A stretch of DNA of 64,000 nucleotides from Peribacillus tepidiphilus (GCF_009466385.1 NZ_WIAQ01000024.1:58457-122456), one strand, 5' to 3'; counted from the stretch's first letter, positions 34,233 through 42,842 are shown. The notes: generated by a model not told the origin, from the letters alone. Numbers and translations: made by a program.

Positions 34233-35188
34233 TGCACACAACCATAAATATCAAGGTTAAGAGATTTGATGGAGAAAAAGAATGGTATCAGGATTTTCAG
34301 CTTCCATATGAAAAAGGAAAAACCATTCTATGGGCATTAACATCCATTCGTGAACAGTTTGACCCGACATTTAACTTTACTTCAGCTTGTCGGCATGCCA
34401 TCTGTGGAAGCTGTGCCATTCAAGTAAATGGTCATGCGTTTCTTGCTTGTAAAACATCACTTGATGAGGTATTAGAAACGTTTAATACGAACGAGCTAAC
34501 CTTTGAACCGTTAAAAAATTTCGAGGTAATCAAAGACTTGGTTGTTGCCTGGGAGCCTAAAATGGAAAAAATGGAGCAGATCAAACCGTGGCTTATTCCA
34601 TCCGAGGAAGGCAGCAAAGAAAAGGGATTTATCCAAAGTGAAGAGGAGTATCATCAAATCGCCGCACCAACTGATTGTATATTATGCGGGATTTGTGCAT
34701 CAGAATGTAATCAGCTTGCCGTTAATGATGGAACGTATTTAGACCCATTCATTTTAAACAGGGCATACCGTTTTGCCGTCGATTCCAGGGATTGCGCACC
34801 AGAGGAGCATATTCGCCCAGTTTATGAAAATGAATTGTGGAAGTGCCTTCACTGCATGCAGTGTGTAACAAAGTGTCCGAAAGGAATCCCGTTACATGAA
34901 CAGGTAGCTTATTTAAGACAGGAATCAATCAAAATGGGAGAAGTGAACAATAAAGGTGCTAAGCATGCTTTTGCATTCTATGACGACGTGAAAAAGAAAG
35001 GTCGATTAAATGAAGTCATGCTCCCAGTGAAAACAGAAGGAGTCATAAACACCATGTCAAGGATTCCTTTTGCGTTAAGAATGATCAAAAAAGGCAAGAT
35101 TAATCCGTTCCATATGCCTAAGGCTGTTGATGGAATCAAAGGGGTCAGAGAAATTTATAAGTATGCAGAGGAGGTTAGCGAGTCATGA
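34232..35188 (+). CDS. Iron-sulfur subunit of type E succinate:quinone/fumarate reductase (SdhB-like)
   Basis: The electron-transfer subunit, 318 residues, longer than usual SdhB (about 240-260). Cluster motifs are [2Fe-2S] Cys53, 58, 61, 73; [4Fe-4S] Cys149, 152, 155, 159; and a third set Cys205, 208, 211, 215 (KCLHCMQCVTKCPKG). Classical SdhB has a non-Cys residue at the position of Cys208, giving a [3Fe-4S] cluster. The extra Cys is a mark of type E enzymes and predicts a second [4Fe-4S]. About 70 extra C-terminal residues may contact SdhE. Confidence 0.92.
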   Translation: MHTTINIKVKRFDGEKEWYQDFQLPYEKGKTILWALTSIREQFDPTFNFTSACRHAICGSCAIQVNGHAFLACKTSLDEVLETFNTNELTFEPLKNFEVIKDLVVAWEPKMEKMEQIKPWLIPSEEGSKEKGFIQSEEEYHQIAAPTDCILCGICASECNQLAVNDGTYLDPFILNRAYRFAVDSRDCAPEEHIRPVYENELWKCLHCMQCVTKCPKGIPLHEQVAYLRQESIKMGEVNNKGAKHAFAFYDDVKKKGRLNEVMLPVKTEGVINTMSRIPFALRMIKKGKINPFHMPKAVDGIKGVREIYKYAEEVSES

Positions 35189-36069
35189 GATATGCTTTTT
35201 TCCCGGGCTGTACATTAGAATCTGCAGCGGAAGAATTAATGATTTCAACAAAAAAAGTTGCTTCCGCTTTAGGAATCGAATTAATTGAAATAAACGGTTG
35301 GACATGCTGCGGTGCCAGCCATATTCAAGACGTGGATGACTTCCTCGCTACCTCCATCAATGCGAGAAACCTAGCCTTAGCGGAAGAGTTGAAAACGGAG
35401 AAGCTATTAACGGTTTGCAATACGTGTACACTCATGCTTCGTACTGCCAAACTAAAAATGGATAAAAATGAAAAGCTTCGCACAAAGGTAAATGAAGGTC
35501 TAAACAGAGCTGGGCTTCACTATAACGGCACGATCGAAGTAACCCACTTATTATGGGCATTAATTCAGGATTACGGTTTAGAGAACCTTAAGAAAAAAGT
35601 GAAGCGGCCTTTAAAAGGGTTGAAAGTAGCTAATTTTTATGGATGTCACATTTTAATGCCACCTAACATCATGGGCTTCGAGAACCACTTAAACCCTCAA
35701 TCGATGGAAATGGTAGCAGAGGTATTAGGTGCAGAAAGCGTGGACTTTGATCAAAAATTAGCTTGCTGCGGGTTCCATTCCGTATTTCCAGCTGAAAAAG
35801 AAGTTATGGAACTGACAGGGAAAAACTGTTTATCTCCAAAACATGCAGGTGCAGATTGCATCGTCACGCCTTGTCCTTTATGTCAAATGCAGCTAGATGC
35901 CTATCAACCAGATGCACAGAAACGATTTAAAGAGGATATTACGATGCCAATTCTTCATTTGCCGCAATTAATTGGTCTTGCCCTTGGATTCGAGCCAGAA
36001 GAGCTTGCCATTCAAAGACATGTGGTGGATGCCATCCCTGCTTTAAAAGAAAGCTTAATGCTTGTATAA
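35185..36069 (+). CDS. HdrB/SdhE-like CCG-domain subunit
   Basis: The 294-residue protein has two complete CCG domains: Cys9, Cys41-Cys42-Gly, Cys78-x2-Cys81, and Cys154, Cys194-Cys195-Gly, Cys230-x2-Cys233. This is the heterodisulfide reductase B / SdhE fold that binds unusual Fe-S clusters. In type E reductases it replaces the haem-b membrane anchors SdhC/D and links to quinone or a thiol donor. No membrane helix is seen. The ATG overlaps the sdhB-like stop (ATGA), supporting one complex. Confidence 0.92.
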   Translation: MRYAFFPGCTLESAAEELMISTKKVASALGIELIEINGWTCCGASHIQDVDDFLATSINARNLALAEELKTEKLLTVCNTCTLMLRTAKLKMDKNEKLRTKVNEGLNRAGLHYNGTIEVTHLLWALIQDYGLENLKKKVKRPLKGLKVANFYGCHILMPPNIMGFENHLNPQSMEMVAEVLGAESVDFDQKLACCGFHSVFPAEKEVMELTGKNCLSPKHAGADCIVTPCPLCQMQLDAYQPDAQKRFKEDITMPILHLPQLIGLALGFEPEELAIQRHVVDAIPALKESLMLV

Positions 36070-36088
36070 GCCAAAAGGGGAATGTTCC

Positions 36089-36442
36089 ATGCAAGCGATC
36101 TTTGAAAAAAAAGCAAAATTAGTGGGAAGCAAGGATCAAGGCGTGCTCTGGCTGCTGAATATTCATGATGACTGGATCCATGACCAGTATGGGGAAAGCT
36201 ACATATACTATGGGACAGTGTATTCAAGCCATAAACCCTTTCATCCTTTGTCAACTTCCGTCACTGGATATTTCCAGGATGAAGACTCAAAGAAATGGAT
36301 TAAATTGAAAGATGGAATGGCCTTTTTTAACCCGAATAACATCCATCTTGCCTGGAAAAACAGCATAGAAGAGATGATCAAAGTTACCTTTAAAACCGGA
36401 ATTTATCGTTATTATAAGTGTAAAAAGATATCCAGGTCTTGA
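36089..36442 (+). CDS. 117-aa protein of unknown function, end of fumarate operon
   Basis: The start is ATG 36089 behind AAAGGGGAA, 19 bp after the SdhE-like gene. The soluble product is rich in Trp and Tyr (LWLLNIHDDWIHDQYGESYIYYG) with a beta-rich pattern and a Lys-rich end. No cysteine pair apart from one near the C terminus, no signal, no helix. Its place as last gene in the transcript suggests a role linked to the reductase, but nothing in the sequence shows which. Confidence 0.65.
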   Translation: MQAIFEKKAKLVGSKDQGVLWLLNIHDDWIHDQYGESYIYYGTVYSSHKPFHPLSTSVTGYFQDEDSKKWIKLKDGMAFFNPNNIHLAWKNSIEEMIKVTFKTGIYRYYKCKKISRS

Positions 36443-36485
36443 CGGAAGTTCTCAAATAAGAGCTTCTTCCCTAGGTACAGATATC

Positions 36486-36521
36486 ATTAAGCGGCTTTGC
36501 TTTTAAAAGTGAAGCTGCTTT
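36486..36521 (+). terminator. Terminator of the fumarate operon
   Basis: AAGCGGCTTTGCTTTT/AAAAGTGAAGCTGCTTTT forms a hairpin ending in T's shortly after the last gene. Confidence 0.6.
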
Positions 36522-36548
36522 TCATTTTGGAGAAGAAAATATAGGGGT

Positions 36549-36885
36549 AGTCAGATCCAAGATATCGGTCGTCATTCGGATATATCGGTCGTCAGATCCA
36601 AGATATCGGTCGTTATTCGGATATATCGGTCGTCAGATCCAAGATATCGGTCGTCATTCGGATATATCGGTCGTCAGATCCAAAATATCGGTCGTCATTC
36701 AGAAATTTCGGTCGTCAGATCCAAGATATCGGTCGTCATTCGAATATATCGGTCGTCAGATCCAAGATATCGGTCGTCATTCGGATATATCGGTCATTAG
36801 ATCCAAGATATCGGTCGTCATTCGGATATATCGGTCGTCAGATCCAAAATATCGGTCGTCATTCAGAAATTTCGGTCGTCATTAG
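36549..36885. repeat. Intergenic array B: 16 units, alternating 20/21 bp
   Basis: Sixteen copies of the core TATCGGTCGTC alternate between two tails, ATTCGGATA (20-bp unit) and AGATCCAAGA (21-bp unit), making a 41-bp double unit. Units 6-8 (with AAAA and ATTCAGAAATTT) recur as units 14-16, showing an eight-unit duplication. It lies between the fumarate operon and the convergent csp gene. Confidence 0.95.
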
Positions 36886-36926
36886 TCTCAGATTACGTAA
36901 AATATACCTTGTCTACACTCTATAAT

Positions 36927-36961
36927 AAACAAACAGACTCTGCTAGAGAGTCTGTTTGTTT
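36927..36961 (-). terminator. Perfect 15-bp terminator of the csp gene
   Basis: AAACAAACAGACTCT and AGAGTCTGTTTGTTT pair perfectly around a 5-nt loop, 20 bp past the csp stop on the minus strand. Confidence 0.85.
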
Positions 36962-36980
36962 GATCACATTGCATATATGA

Positions 36981-37181
36981 TTATGCTTTACGCACATTAG
37001 ATGCTTGTGGACCACGTTGACCTTGCACAACTTCGAATGTGACTGATTGACCTTCGTCTAATGATTTGAAGCCTTCGCTTTGAATGGCAGAGAAATGAAC
37101 AAATACGTCATCTCCAGCTTCACGTTCGATAAATCCAAAACCTTTTTCTGCGTTAAACCATTTAACTTTACCTTGTTCCAT
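36981..37181 (-). CDS. Cold-shock protein (CspA/CspD family)
   Basis: A 66-residue single-strand nucleic-acid-binding chaperone. RNP1 (KGFGFIE) and RNP2 (VFVHFSAI) are intact and the protein starts [19 protein letters not shown] 37181 follows GGAGG; the longer frame from 37211 is untranslated leader. The usual long AT-rich leader of csp genes is present upstream. Confidence 0.95.
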   Translation of the reverse strand: MEQGKVKWFNAEKGFGFIEREAGDDVFVHFSAIQSEGFKSLDEGQSVTFEVVQGQRGPQASNVRKA

Positions 37182-37830
37182 GTTTGTTGCCTCCAAGTGC
37201 GTAAAACACACAAAATATTACTATCCTTGCCCTAAGTGATATTCAGGAAAAAGAAATAACTTTTATACCCAATATACGGAGCAAAAATAATTCCTTTAAT
37301 CATAACAGGAAATAGGCAAATACGCAAGGCGTAAAATGAATTTTTAATAAAAAAAAGCTTATGGCGGTTTTTGAATGGTAAGAACCTATCCTTTATGACT
37401 CCAAGCTATTTTTAAAAATAGAACTGCTTATCTTAAAAGTGCTAGATCAATTTGTAGTATTAGCTTCCGTTTTTCACTCTCTCTACAAATTGAACGCACA
37501 AGTAAAACATTCATTAAAGCTTAACGAAATGTTCTGCTACAATCGTATTCTCTCGATCTGTCCAATTTTCCTCATGTAAAAGCTCCGGGATTAACTTTCA
37601 TTTAAATAAAAACTGTTTTTTCTTCATGTTGTCCCTCTTCCCTGCGTATTCATATAAAAGACATTTCTAAATCTATTGCTAAAATCCTTTTTCAATCGAG
37701 ACTGACATTCTATGGTCCTGCAGTTTATTCTTAACATTTCTAATCAACAATCCATTAACTCGATCGTTCATCATAAAGGAAATAAATACATGTTCTCGAA
37801 TTTTTTTACTAAAGAACAGAATAAAGGGGA
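37182..37830. other. Long intergenic region, csp leader and possible remnant
   Basis: The first part is the csp promoter and leader. Near 37448-37495 is a 10-bp inverted repeat, CAATTTGTAG/CTACAAATTG. On the minus strand about 37690-37820 a 40-codon open frame reads SKKIREHVFISFMMNDRVNG with no start or ribosome site, possibly a coding remnant. No intact gene. Confidence 0.35.
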
Positions 37831-37836
37831 ATGACC

Positions 37837-38766
37837 GTGCAGACAAATCCTGTAATCATACCGAAAAAAAGAAACAAAAAGCCTATTATATTTGGAGCTA
37901 TTCTATGTTTGTTTATGTTGAGTGTGAATTTTTTTCCTGTTTCTAAGCGGGAAGAGCTATCTTTCTTTAAAAATAAACGTCCTCTTGTCATTGCCCATCA
38001 GGGAGGAGCGCTGTTAGCCCCATCTAACACAATGGTAGCTTTTCAGCAGGCTGTGGACATGGGAGTGGATGTGCTTGAATTTGACATACATATTACGAAG
38101 GATGGAGAATTAGTCGTCATTCATGATCCAACTGTCGATCGAACGACAAATGGGATGGGAAAAGTCGCAGATTTGCCATTACAACAAATTCAGAAACTTG
38201 ATGCAGGATACCACTTTATAGATTTACACGGAAATTACAGTTTTCGCGACAAAGGTGTATACATCCCAACAGTGGATGAAGTGTTCAAAGCATTTCCGAA
38301 TATGAGGATGAATATTGAAATCAAAGATGACAACCCTTCTTACAGAATAGAAGAAATAGCAGAGAAGCTATGGAGGTTAATCGAGCAATATAATCGAAAG
38401 GACAAGACTCTTGTTGTTTCTTTTGACCAAAAGATTGTCGATACCTTTCAGAACCATTCAAAAGGGCAGGCATTGGTTGCCGGTGGAAGGCAGGAAATTA
38501 AAAAGTTTGTAGTTCTTCATACATTATTTATGAGAAATTTATACATCCCAAAAGTGGATGCCATCCAAATTCCGATCAAAGAGGGTAAGTTTGATTTAAC
38601 AGAGAAAAAACTGATCGACGGTGCGCATCGCCGAGGAATAGCCGTACATTATTGGACAATTGATGATAAAGAAACGATGAGAAAGCTGATTGAAAAAGGA
38701 GCAGATGGAATCATTACGAACAGACCTGATTTAATGCTGGAGTTATTGAAAGAGATGGGATATTAA
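37837..38766 (+). CDS. Membrane-anchored glycerophosphodiester phosphodiesterase (GlpQ/UgpQ-like)
   Basis: It hydrolyses glycerophosphodiesters to glycerol 3-phosphate and an alcohol. The protein has a membrane segment near residues 14-32 (IIFGAILCLFMLSVNFF), then a GDPD domain. Catalytic and metal residues appear in IAHQGGALLAPSN (His), VLEFDIHITKDGELVVIHDPTVDRTT (Glu/Asp and second His) and NIEIKD. Either ATG 37831 or GTG 37837 may start; the AAAGGGG spacing favours GTG (309 aa). The active site would face outside. Confidence 0.88.
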   Translation: MQTNPVIIPKKRNKKPIIFGAILCLFMLSVNFFPVSKREELSFFKNKRPLVIAHQGGALLAPSNTMVAFQQAVDMGVDVLEFDIHITKDGELVVIHDPTVDRTTNGMGKVADLPLQQIQKLDAGYHFIDLHGNYSFRDKGVYIPTVDEVFKAFPNMRMNIEIKDDNPSYRIEEIAEKLWRLIEQYNRKDKTLVVSFDQKIVDTFQNHSKGQALVAGGRQEIKKFVVLHTLFMRNLYIPKVDAIQIPIKEGKFDLTEKKLIDGAHRRGIAVHYWTIDDKETMRKLIEKGADGIITNRPDLMLELLKEMGY

Positions 38767-38851
38767 GAAATGATATGGGAGAAAGAGCGGATTCATAAAA
38801 TACAAGGATTTGTAAAAAATAATTTCGAATCTTAAAGAAAGGAGGTTTACC

Positions 38852-38977
38852 ATGACAAACCGTAATGATAATCGCGAACGAAAAAATAAGTATCCCAATA
38901 ATCTTAAACAAGACGTTGAGTTTTCAAAAGACGATTCTATTAGAAGTGATATCACGAAAAAGGACCTGCGAAAATAA
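38852..38977 (+). CDS. 41-aa hydrophilic protein, possible small spore protein
   Basis: A small ORF behind AAAGGAGGTTTACC, a very strong ribosome site, followed at once by a terminator. The product is highly charged (MTNRNDNRERKNKYPNN then QDVEFSKDDS and a KKDLRK end). The VEFS stretch recalls YfhD-type small proteins, but the match is too short to name it. Confidence 0.6.
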   Translation: MTNRNDNRERKNKYPNNLKQDVEFSKDDSIRSDITKKDLRK

Positions 38978-38982
38978 AAAGG

Positions 38983-39024
38983 ATGCCTCCAAGAGTCTAA
39001 AAAAGGCTTGGAGGCATTTTTTTA
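38983..39024 (+). terminator. Terminator of the 41-aa gene
   Basis: ATGCCTCCAAG/CTTGGAGGCAT with seven T's. Confidence 0.9.
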
Positions 39025-39053
39025 ATTTAAGAAATTCTTAAGATTTATTCTAA

Positions 39054-39635
39054 CTGAATGATTCAAAGTCCTATGATCAAGTTGTAGTGTATGCCAAAAG
39101 CGTAGATACAGTCAAAGGCATTAATGAAAAGCTGAAGGGTAAAAAGTATATGACCTACTCAGTGATGGATGAACTCAAGCAGGTGAATATGTTTTTTACC
39201 ATTGTAAAAATTGGCCTCATCTTAATTGGAACAATCGCCATTCTGATAGCTTCCATTGGGATTTATAATACGATGACGATGGCTGTGACAGAGCGAGCAC
39301 CCGATATTGGCATCATGAAAGCGATTGGGGCAAATCCTGCCACAATAAAACGGATTTTCCTATTAGAGAGCTCGTATATTGGCATGATTGGTGCGATTGT
39401 CGGTACGGTTGTATCCTATGCGATTAGTTATGGGGTGAACTTCGCACTGCCGCTCATCATTGAAGCAGCCTTTCAAGAACAGGTTCCAGACGAGCTAAAA
39501 TTTAGTCATATCCCTCTCCGTTTACCACTTATTTGTATTATCATCTGTTACATAGTGACCATTCTTTCAGGGTTAAGACCGGCGAAAAGAGCAACGAAGG
39601 TTGATGTCTTACGTGCGTTGAGGAGAGAGGTATAA
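39054..39635 (+). pseudogene. 3' remnant of a MacB/FtsX-type ABC permease
   Basis: The frame opens after a TAA at 39051 and reads YDQVVVYAKSVDTVKGI before the first possible GTG start, so conserved sequence continues into a missing 5' part. The preserved end has helices 2-4 of a FtsX domain (IGLILIGTIAILIASIGIYNTM, VTERAPDIGIMKAIGA, and SGLRPAKRATKVDVLRALR). Full proteins have another N-terminal helix, a large outer domain and a partner ATPase, none of which is here. No ribosome site is seen. Confidence 0.85.
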
Positions 39636-39654
39636 CCTTTTAGACTTAAAAAAA

Positions 39655-39702
39655 GAGCCAGTCATCATCTAACTATGTGGATGGTGGCTGGCACTTTTTT
39701 AT
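39655..39702. terminator. Bidirectional terminator
   Basis: GCCAGTCATCATC/GATGGTGGCTGGC flanked by A run and T run between the permease remnant and the convergent LysE gene. Confidence 0.8.
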
Positions 39703-40304
39703 AGTGTGGTAGCTAGGTAGATCGCTGTACACCACATGATGATGGCGGAAATTTTATTCACGATATTGATGAACCGTCGGGAATCAAAGAATTTCCCCGT
39801 CATTCTACCTATAAACGCCAATCCGAAAAACCAGATCCAGGATACGAAAATACAAGATAAGGCGAATAGTCGTTTTTCTGTTCCACTATAAGATAAAGAA
39901 CTTGTTCCGATCACACCAATTGTGTCCATTATAGCGTGTGGATTTAATAACGAAACGGAAGCTGCAAAAGCCATTTGTTTTTTGGGTGATAATGCTTTTT
40001 CTTCGGAAGCTTGATGATTTGGCTTGCTTTTCCAAGTAAGATATCCCATATAGATGAGGAAACCGATTCCTATTAATAAAATCGATAGTTTTATGATTGG
40101 ATTCCCAAAAACAATGATGGAGACCCCTAATATGGCAAGTGTAATCAGCAAAGTGTCACAAAGAGAAGCAGTGATAATAACAGGCAAGGCACGAATAAAG
40201 TTTGGCTGGGTAATCCCTTGGTTAAAAACGAACACATTTTGTACACCTAAAGGGAGAATAAGGCCAAAAGCTAAAACAAGCCCATGAATGATTGCTGTAA
40301 GCAT
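39699..40304 (-). CDS. LysE/ArgO family amino-acid exporter
   Basis: A 201-residue membrane protein with about six helices. The N-terminal HGLVLAFGLILPLGVQNVFVFNQG is the LysE signature for basic amino-acid exporters, and LNPHAIMDTIGVIG matches the second conserved region. It exports lysine or arginine in characterised members; the substrate here is inferred. Single gene. Confidence 0.88.
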   Translation of the reverse strand: MLTAIIHGLVLAFGLILPLGVQNVFVFNQGITQPNFIRALPVIITASLCDTLLITLAILGVSIIVFGNPIIKLSILLIGIGFLIYMGYLTWKSKPNHQASEEKALSPKKQMAFAASVSLLNPHAIMDTIGVIGTSSLSYSGTEKRLFALSCIFVSWIWFFGLAFIGRMTGKFFDSRRFINIVNKISAIIMWCTAIYLATTL

Positions 40305-40686
40305 ATTCTAAAATCCTTTCCTAAATTAGTATGGTTTACATGGCCTGATTTCTATAAACGAAAGAATCTAATTATTGTAAAGGGCTCTAAGGTAAGATCC
40401 TTTCATTAGAAAAACATAAGGAAAAATCAGACTAAATATTTACATATATTAGAAATAATTGGATAATAAGACTAGATACAGAATTTTGCTCACCTCTTTT
40501 TACATCGCATTATTCACTTCTGCTTCAGTATTCTATATTCCTACTGAGTTATTACTCTCGAATTTTCATTCAGGAGGTGAGATAAACCTTTAAGCACACG
40601 GTTTATTTGGCAGAGAGTGCAGTTAGGGATTATACCTTTCACTGGTAATTGATGATTGTAAAAATTACATGAAAGGAAGTATTTTT
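40305..40686. other. Divergent regulatory region of lysE-type gene and comK
   Basis: AT-rich, no gene. It must hold both promoters. ComK normally activates itself through AAAA-N5-TTTT half sites; I could not place a convincing paired set here. Confidence 0.4.
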
Positions 40687-41247
40687 GTGAAAGAGCTTAA
40701 TCAGTATTGCATTGTCCATAAGACGATCATGATTTTGCCTGCTTTTGATGAATTCGGCCATCTCTATTCACATGCTTTCGAAGGGATGGATGTATTTTAT
40801 GTGAAACAAAGCCCTCTACATATAATAAATGATTCGTTATTGCAATACGGTTGTGATTTAAAAGGGGCACAGAATGCAGCGAAGCATCATTTGGGAAATA
40901 AAAATATGCTGCCAATTAAAATAAGCTCCTCTAAAGATATTTATTGGTTTCCCCATAAGTCTCCGAAAAGCTTGGATTGTACTTGGTTTGCGGTTCATCA
41001 TATTTTGGATGCAAGGACGATTAATAAAAATAAAACGGAAGTTGTTTTAAACTTTGGGCATACCATAGAGCTAGATTTGAAAGAGAAGTATCTGAAAGAG
41101 AAAATTCAAAGAACGAGAGAGCTAAAAAGAAAAATCGAAGAGCCGGATAAAATGAGGCTATTTTATTATGATTCTCATGTAGGTTTTCAAATTGTGAAGG
41201 ATTCACAAAATATACACTACAAAATTAAAAATAGGAAAGAACGGTAA
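40687..41247 (+). CDS. comK: Competence transcription factor ComK
   Basis: The master activator of genetic competence (and at times only a vestigial factor in non-subtilis bacilli). The 186-residue protein has the family layout: MILPAFDEFGHLYSHAFE, DVFYVKQSPLHIINDSLLQYG, the central IYWFPHKSPKSLDCTWFAVHHI and VVLNFGHTIELDL. GTG 40687 has AAAGGAAG upstream; ATG 40669 lacks a site. It is monocistronic. Confidence 0.92.
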   Translation: MKELNQYCIVHKTIMILPAFDEFGHLYSHAFEGMDVFYVKQSPLHIINDSLLQYGCDLKGAQNAAKHHLGNKNMLPIKISSSKDIYWFPHKSPKSLDCTWFAVHHILDARTINKNKTEVVLNFGHTIELDLKEKYLKEKIQRTRELKRKIEEPDKMRLFYYDSHVGFQIVKDSQNIHYKIKNRKER

Positions 41248-41252
41248 AGAGA

Positions 41253-41296
41253 GGCTGAAACAATCGCGTGCAGTACACGATTGTTTCAGCCCTTTA
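41253..41296 (+). terminator. Terminator after comK
   Basis: GGCTGAAACAATCG(CG)TG / CACGATTGTTTCAGCC forms a long hairpin directly after comK. Confidence 0.85.
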
Positions 41297-41463
41297 TCGT
41301 TCATATAGGTTGTTCGGTTCAAGCTGCTAATAAGGTGCAGATGGACTTTCTCTTAAAAGGAGTAACAAATAAACAAATATATGATATAATTTCTACTCAT
41401 TATAAACTAGAAGCATTTGAACCTTCCTTTATTAGCGGTTAAAAAATGGAGATGATGATTTCA

Positions 41464-42714
41464 ATGATCGAAAAAAGAGATGCCATCTCAGTTGAAGAAG
41501 CTGTCCATCGTGTTATGCAGTATGCCCATGTTGGGGGAACAGAAAAAGTTGCTATTCATGAGGCGTACGGTAGATTTCTAGGTGAAGATTTAATTGCGAC
41601 TTATGATATTCCGTTCTTTGATCGTTCTGCTTTCGACGGATATGCAGTCCGTTCACAAGATTTAGAGACAGCCTCAAGAGAGAACCCGGTAACACTTGAA
41701 GTGGTTGGGGCAATCGGAGCGGGTAGTATACATGAAGCTGAGGTAAAAGCTGGCCAAACAGTAAGAATTATGACAGGCGCACCAATTCCAAAAGGCTGCG
41801 ATGCTGTAGTAATGCTTGAGCTTGTAGTTGAACAGGAAAATAAGATTGTTGTAAAACGTTCTATAAAAAAAGGTGAGAATATATCGTTTACCGGAGAAGA
41901 TACAAAAAAAGGAACGATTCTTGCTGCAAAAGGGACAAGAATCAATCCAGGTATTACAGCTTTGCTAGCGACCTTCGGATATGCTGAGGTAACGGTTGCA
42001 AAAAAACCGACTGTAGGAGTTATGGCTACAGGTAGTGAACTGCTTCGTATTGAGGAGCCTCTTGAACCAGGAAAAATCCGTAACAGCAATGGGTACATGA
42101 TTCTTTCACAAATTGAGCGAGCTGGTGGAAAGCCTGTTAATTTGGGCCAGTTCACCGATGATTTGGAAGTTTGCTATGAAAATATGAAAGAAGCTATTTC
42201 CAAAGTCGATTTTCTTATTACAACAGGTGGCGTTTCAGTAGGAGATTTCGATCTTTTACCTGAGTTATATGAACGACTTGGCGCAAAGGTATTGTTTAAC
42301 AAAGTGAGAATGAGACCGGGTAGTGTAACGACAATTGCAGAAAAGGATGGAAAGCTTCTATTTGGCTTATCTGGTAATCCGTCAGCCTGTTATGTGGGCT
42401 TCGAATTGTTTGCACGGCCTGTCATTCAAACATTTTTACATTCTTCCAATCCGTTTGTGCGCAAAGTAAAAGCTTTTTTAGGCATCGATTTTCCGAAGCC
42501 TAATCCATTTGATCGCTTCGTAAGAGGTCACTTGACTTATTCAGAAGGTAAGCTAGTAGCAAAGCCATCTGGATTAGATAAATCAAATGTCGTTTCTTCA
42601 CTAGCAGCTGCTAATGCACTTATTCGGCTGCCAGGCGGAACAAGAGGCTTTCAAAAAGGTATGGAAGTGGAAGTATTACTGCTAGAGGATCAAGAAGGAA
42701 CAGGGAAATGGTAA
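41464..42714 (+). CDS. moeA: Molybdopterin molybdenumtransferase MoeA
   Basis: It inserts molybdate into adenylylated molybdopterin in the last step of molybdenum cofactor synthesis. The 416-residue protein contains PFFDRSAFDGYAVR, GAGSIHEAEVKAGQTVRIMTGAPIPKG, TGSELL, PGKIRNSNGYM, TTGGVSVGDFD and GLSGNPSACYVGFELF, all typical. The start MIEKRDAISVEEAV aligns with B. subtilis MoeA, so ATG 41464 is chosen over 41446. It is followed by mobB. Confidence 0.95.
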   Translation: MIEKRDAISVEEAVHRVMQYAHVGGTEKVAIHEAYGRFLGEDLIATYDIPFFDRSAFDGYAVRSQDLETASRENPVTLEVVGAIGAGSIHEAEVKAGQTVRIMTGAPIPKGCDAVVMLELVVEQENKIVVKRSIKKGENISFTGEDTKKGTILAAKGTRINPGITALLATFGYAEVTVAKKPTVGVMATGSELLRIEEPLEPGKIRNSNGYMILSQIERAGGKPVNLGQFTDDLEVCYENMKEAISKVDFLITTGGVSVGDFDLLPELYERLGAKVLFNKVRMRPGSVTTIAEKDGKLLFGLSGNPSACYVGFELFARPVIQTFLHSSNPFVRKVKAFLGIDFPKPNPFDRFVRGHLTYSEGKLVAKPSGLDKSNVVSSLAAANALIRLPGGTRGFQKGMEVEVLLLEDQEGTGKW

Positions 42715-42842
42715 GAATAGGGGGTGACTCCGAAGAGAGGAGTTACCCTCAAACTGCCCGCAAACGCTCGTATTCTTCGTCACGAACACTCCTCTGGTGC
42801 TCAGAGGATGAAAGAAAAAATGTTTAAAGAAGGAGGGAGAAA
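42715..42842 (+). other. moeA-mobB spacer with two hairpins
   Basis: The 128-bp spacer can form GGTGACTCC/GGAGTTACC and CCTCTG/CAGAGG hairpins, neither with a T run. It does not fit the Moco riboswitch pattern I know. It could be the remains of a lost gene or an mRNA-stability structure. Confidence 0.4.

Noticed and set aside
36549..36885. CRISPR array
   Set aside because: The alternating tails are just two repeated sequences, not unique spacers, the units are only 20-21 bp, and no cas genes are near.
37809..37991. 60-aa minus-strand ORF over the GDPD start
   Set aside because: Antisense to the signal/helix part of a recognisable gene; no ribosome site.
42715..42842. Moco riboswitch in the moeA-mobB spacer
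   Set aside because: The hairpins do not show the conserved Moco RNA motifs and lie inside the operon, not before it.
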